Assembly (NCBI RefSeq): GCF_000281045.1
Contig: NW_008246072.1
Location: forward strand, 778,399-842,398
Length of the DNA stretch: 64,000 bases
Reading direction: 5' to 3'
DNA from: Saprolegnia diclina VS20
Lineage: Eukaryota; Oomycota; Saprolegniomycetes; Saprolegniales; Saprolegniaceae
Shown: piece by piece, positions 61,514 to 64,000 of the stretch
How the letters are laid out: every line of letters begins with the position of its first letter
Numbering within the stretch: position 1 is the first letter of the stretch
Made by a program: the position numbers and the translations under genes
Notes under the pieces: model-generated
What the model was told of the DNA's origin: nothing
Seen by the model: the letters and a program-made list of their open reading frames with translations, nothing else
Database searches by the model: none

Positions 61514-64000
61514 ATGATGAGCGTGGGGCAGCTCTGCGCCCAGGACCATGAGAGCGCGAGCGACATGGAGGACAAGCCGCTGGCGCTGGAGAAGAAGAAG
61601 GCGAGCCAGAAGCGCCGGCGCGAGTACAGCCCCAAGCCGTCCGAGGAAGAGCTCGACACGGCCGACACCAACGAAGAGGACGACGACGACGACGATGACG
61701 ACGACTTGAGTGGTCGCAGCGACAACGAGCGCCGTGGCAGCGACCACAACCGTTGGTATTGCAATGTGTGCAAGGATGGCGGCGAGCTCCTCTGCTGCGA
61801 CCGGTGCCCGCGCGCGTTCCACACGGCGTGTCTGACCATGGACCCGGACGACGTCCCGTCGCCCGACAGCAACTGGTACTGCAAGCTGTGCAGCGACACG
61901 CTCGAGCGCCGAAAGGCCAAGCGCGACGTCAAGGAGATGCGTCGCAAGCGGCGCGAAGAAGAGAAGCGCCAGCGCGAACTGGTTCGCTATGAGAAGCAGC
62001 GGGCCAAGGACGAAGCGTCCGCGCGCCGCAGCGCCAAGGCGCTCGAAGACAAGGCCAAGCGCGTTCTCGACATGAGGGAGCGCATTGTCAAGAAGCAAAA
62101 GGTCACGTACAAGGACCGCGAGGAAGAGAAGCTCGGGAAGATTGCCGAGAACCTCGCGGAAACCATCCGACAGGCAAAGGAGCGTCTCGACAAGCTCGAG
62201 AAGGAAGACTTGGCGCTCCGGAAGCGCGAACAGGCGCTCACCAAGAAGCGTGGGTACCCGATCGAAGACCTCGAGGTCGTGCCCGACGACGACGCGCCGC
62301 CGGAGCCCCGACCGACGTACGTCCTTTCTCTCTCCAAACTGCGTACTCACCACGTCTTTCTTCAGGCCCGTCCCGTGCGACTTTGGCGGTCTTCCGTCAA
62401 GCGTCTTCCACGACCTCTTGCCGGTCTGGGACTTCGTCTACTCGTTCCACGACCTCCTCGGCCTCTCGCCCATCTCGATCGAGCAGCTCTGCAGCGCGCT
62501 CGCAACATCGGACGCCATGACGACGCTCGTCAGCGAAGTGCACATGGCGCTTCTCGACTTGATTTTAGAAAACCGGTACGACATCGCGTCCCATATCCTC
62601 CATGGGCTCATGTCCATATGCACGCAGCGAGGACGCGAGCTACGTGCCCGAAGAAGAAGACGATATGGATGCCATGGACCGGTACCGGTACGAAGTCGTC
62701 CACGCGCCGCTCACGGTCGGCGTCCCGACCTCCAACATGCTCAACTTCATCTCGTGGCCGTCGGTGCTGCGTCATCTCATCTGCGCCGTACCCCGGTACT
62801 TTAACAATGCGTCGCCTGACCTCCGCGCGGCCGTCGACGGCCTCGCCCAGCACGAGATTTACGCGCTCCCGATCGCGCACAAGGTCGCCTTGCTGCGGTT
62901 CCTCGTGACGCTTGCGTACAGCACGAACAAGGTCGGGTACCTCATCAACCACAACGCGACCGAGCGCGTCGAGGCCGCCAAAGAGCACAGCCGAATGCTC
63001 TTCCACGAGAAGCGCGCGGCCGCCGAGGAAGACAAGAAGCTCAAGGAGCTCCAGCGCGCCGAGAAGGCGCGTGTCGCGTCCGAGCAAAAGTCGGCCATGA
63101 GCTCGTGGCTCAAGGGCGGCAAGAAGGGCGCGCCGCCGACTGACGACGACAAGAGCGTCAGCGAGAACGCGTCGGTCGCGTCGGCGAGCGACAATGACGA
63201 CTTGGACTCGGACGAGAGCAGCGGCACGGACGAAGAAGAGACGTCGCTCAAGGAGATGCAAGCGAACGGCGTCATTTCGCGCCAAGAGTACCTCTCGCGA
63301 CGAAAGAAGCTCCAGGCCGAGAAGGACGAGAAGCGCCGGGTCCGGCTCGAGACGCGGAAGCGCCAAAAGCAAAAAGAGCAACTCGCGCGGAAGCGGCAGC
63401 TCGTGGCGGAAGAGCTCCACGTGGCCATGGACATTCGCGACGTCGACCGCCTCCGGTCGTCGCTCAAGGCGGCGCGGGACCTCGGCATGCACTCGAAGCG
63501 GGCCTCGCGCAACGGCGAGCCCGCGACCTCGGCCGACATCAAGCTCGTGGAGGACGCCGACGAGTTTTTGGAGCGCCTCGAAGCCGACTTGGTCAAGGAG
63601 CACGAGATGGAAGAGCGCAAGCGGGCGTTCGACAAGACGATGCGTCAGTTCTTCGTGCGCACCGAGCCGGTTGGCAAGGATCGTATGAAGCACAAGTACT
63701 GGGTCTTCCGCGGCGATGGGTCCCGTGTCTACGTCGAGAATGACAAGCACGAGTGGGCCTACTACGACCAACTGAGTGACGTCAAGGCGCTTGTGACGGC
63801 GCTCGACGCGCGTGGGACGCGCGAACACCATTTGAAACTCGAGCTGGCGTCGCTGCTCGAGACGACGCTGACGCCAGTCAAGGAAGAGAGCGCGTGGACC
63901 AACAAGGCGCGATCGTGGTCGGCGCAGCTCTTGCCCAACATGTCGGTCGACGACCTTGTTGCGCAGCTTGTACACCTTGAGAGCTGGCTCTCCAAGCACT
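61514..64000 (+). CDS. PHD-DDT-WHIM chromatin remodelling factor (partial, runs off the window)
   Basis: Exons 61514-62316, 62366-62575 and 62628 onward (at least 795 aa; 3' end outside). An acidic N-terminus (DADTNEEDD..-type) precedes a PHD finger at about residues 80-130 ([30 protein letters not shown]). A long charged coiled coil follows ([20 protein letters not shown]), then a DDT domain ([35 protein letters not shown]), WHIM1 ([24 protein letters not shown]) and a WHIM3-type segment ([20 protein letters not shown]). This is the layout of BAZ1/ACF1-type ISWI partners, which set nucleosome spacing. Whether a bromodomain follows is not visible. Confidence 0.88.

Noticed and set aside
1-64000. 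CRISPR arrays, operons, bacterial-type RBS or terminators
   Set aside because: The window is clearly eukaryotic, with spliced genes; no regularly spaced direct repeats were seen.

Overview
This 64 kb window is nuclear DNA from a eukaryote, most likely an oomycete of the Saprolegnia/Achlya/Thraustotheca/Aphanomyces group. The reasons are gene-dense, GC-rich coding sequence; very short introns (mostly 40-57 nt, often 46) that nearly always begin GTA/GTG and end TAG; flagellar genes (DNALI1, CEP95-like); and oomycete-style proteins (M96-like basic-region regulator, RCC1/EGF secreted giant). The species cannot be fixed from sequence alone. I built the exon models by hand by matching splice sites, reading frame and family homology; each model given with exon coordinates sums to a whole number of codons.

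Layout. 0.5-12 kb: a giant modular RCC1-EGF extracellular protein, glucosidase II beta (PRKCSH) and an NBR1-type autophagy receptor with three ZZ fingers. 12-28 kb is an unstable accessory region: two tandem RING-H2 genes, an uncharacterised gene and its shortened paralog, a protein kinase and a scrambled second copy containing a ~0.49 kb palindrome, DNALI1, an interspersed TTCGGCA-rich repeat, a broken Tc1/mariner transposon, a broken Ty1/copia fossil and a 260-N assembly gap. The ends of DNALI1 and TTC5 are duplicated in inverted orientation across this region. Most accessory genes share a TTATCCGG/CCGGATAA motif just upstream.

28-42 kb returns to conserved housekeeping genes: TTC5, ASCC3, an M96-like regulator and VPS16 (HOPS/CORVET). 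42-49 kb mixes repeats, an unknown small gene and a long protein with a 2OG-oxygenase-like domain that seems to lack its metal ligands. 49-64 kb is dense and conserved: an old yellow enzyme, a small mitochondrial-type membrane protein, AP-3 sigma, ARL2, a CENP-B-type HTH protein, CEP95-like, a DMT-superfamily transporter, an SLF2/FAM178-like protein and the 5' part of a PHD-DDT-WHIM chromatin remodelling factor that runs off the end.

Functionally, several genes belong to endomembrane traffic and quality control (PRKCSH, VPS16, AP-3 sigma, NBR1), cilium/centrosome biology (DNALI1, CEP95-like, ARL2) and transcription/chromatin (ASCC3, TTC5, PHD-DDT-WHIM, SLF2-like). They look like ordinary neighbours, not operons. 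The most unusual items are the RCC1/EGF/lectin-like giant, the accessory gene cluster with its shared promoter motif and inverted duplications, a recurrent TTTGTATGCAAT-like promoter motif and a recurrent GTATCAA motif inside introns.
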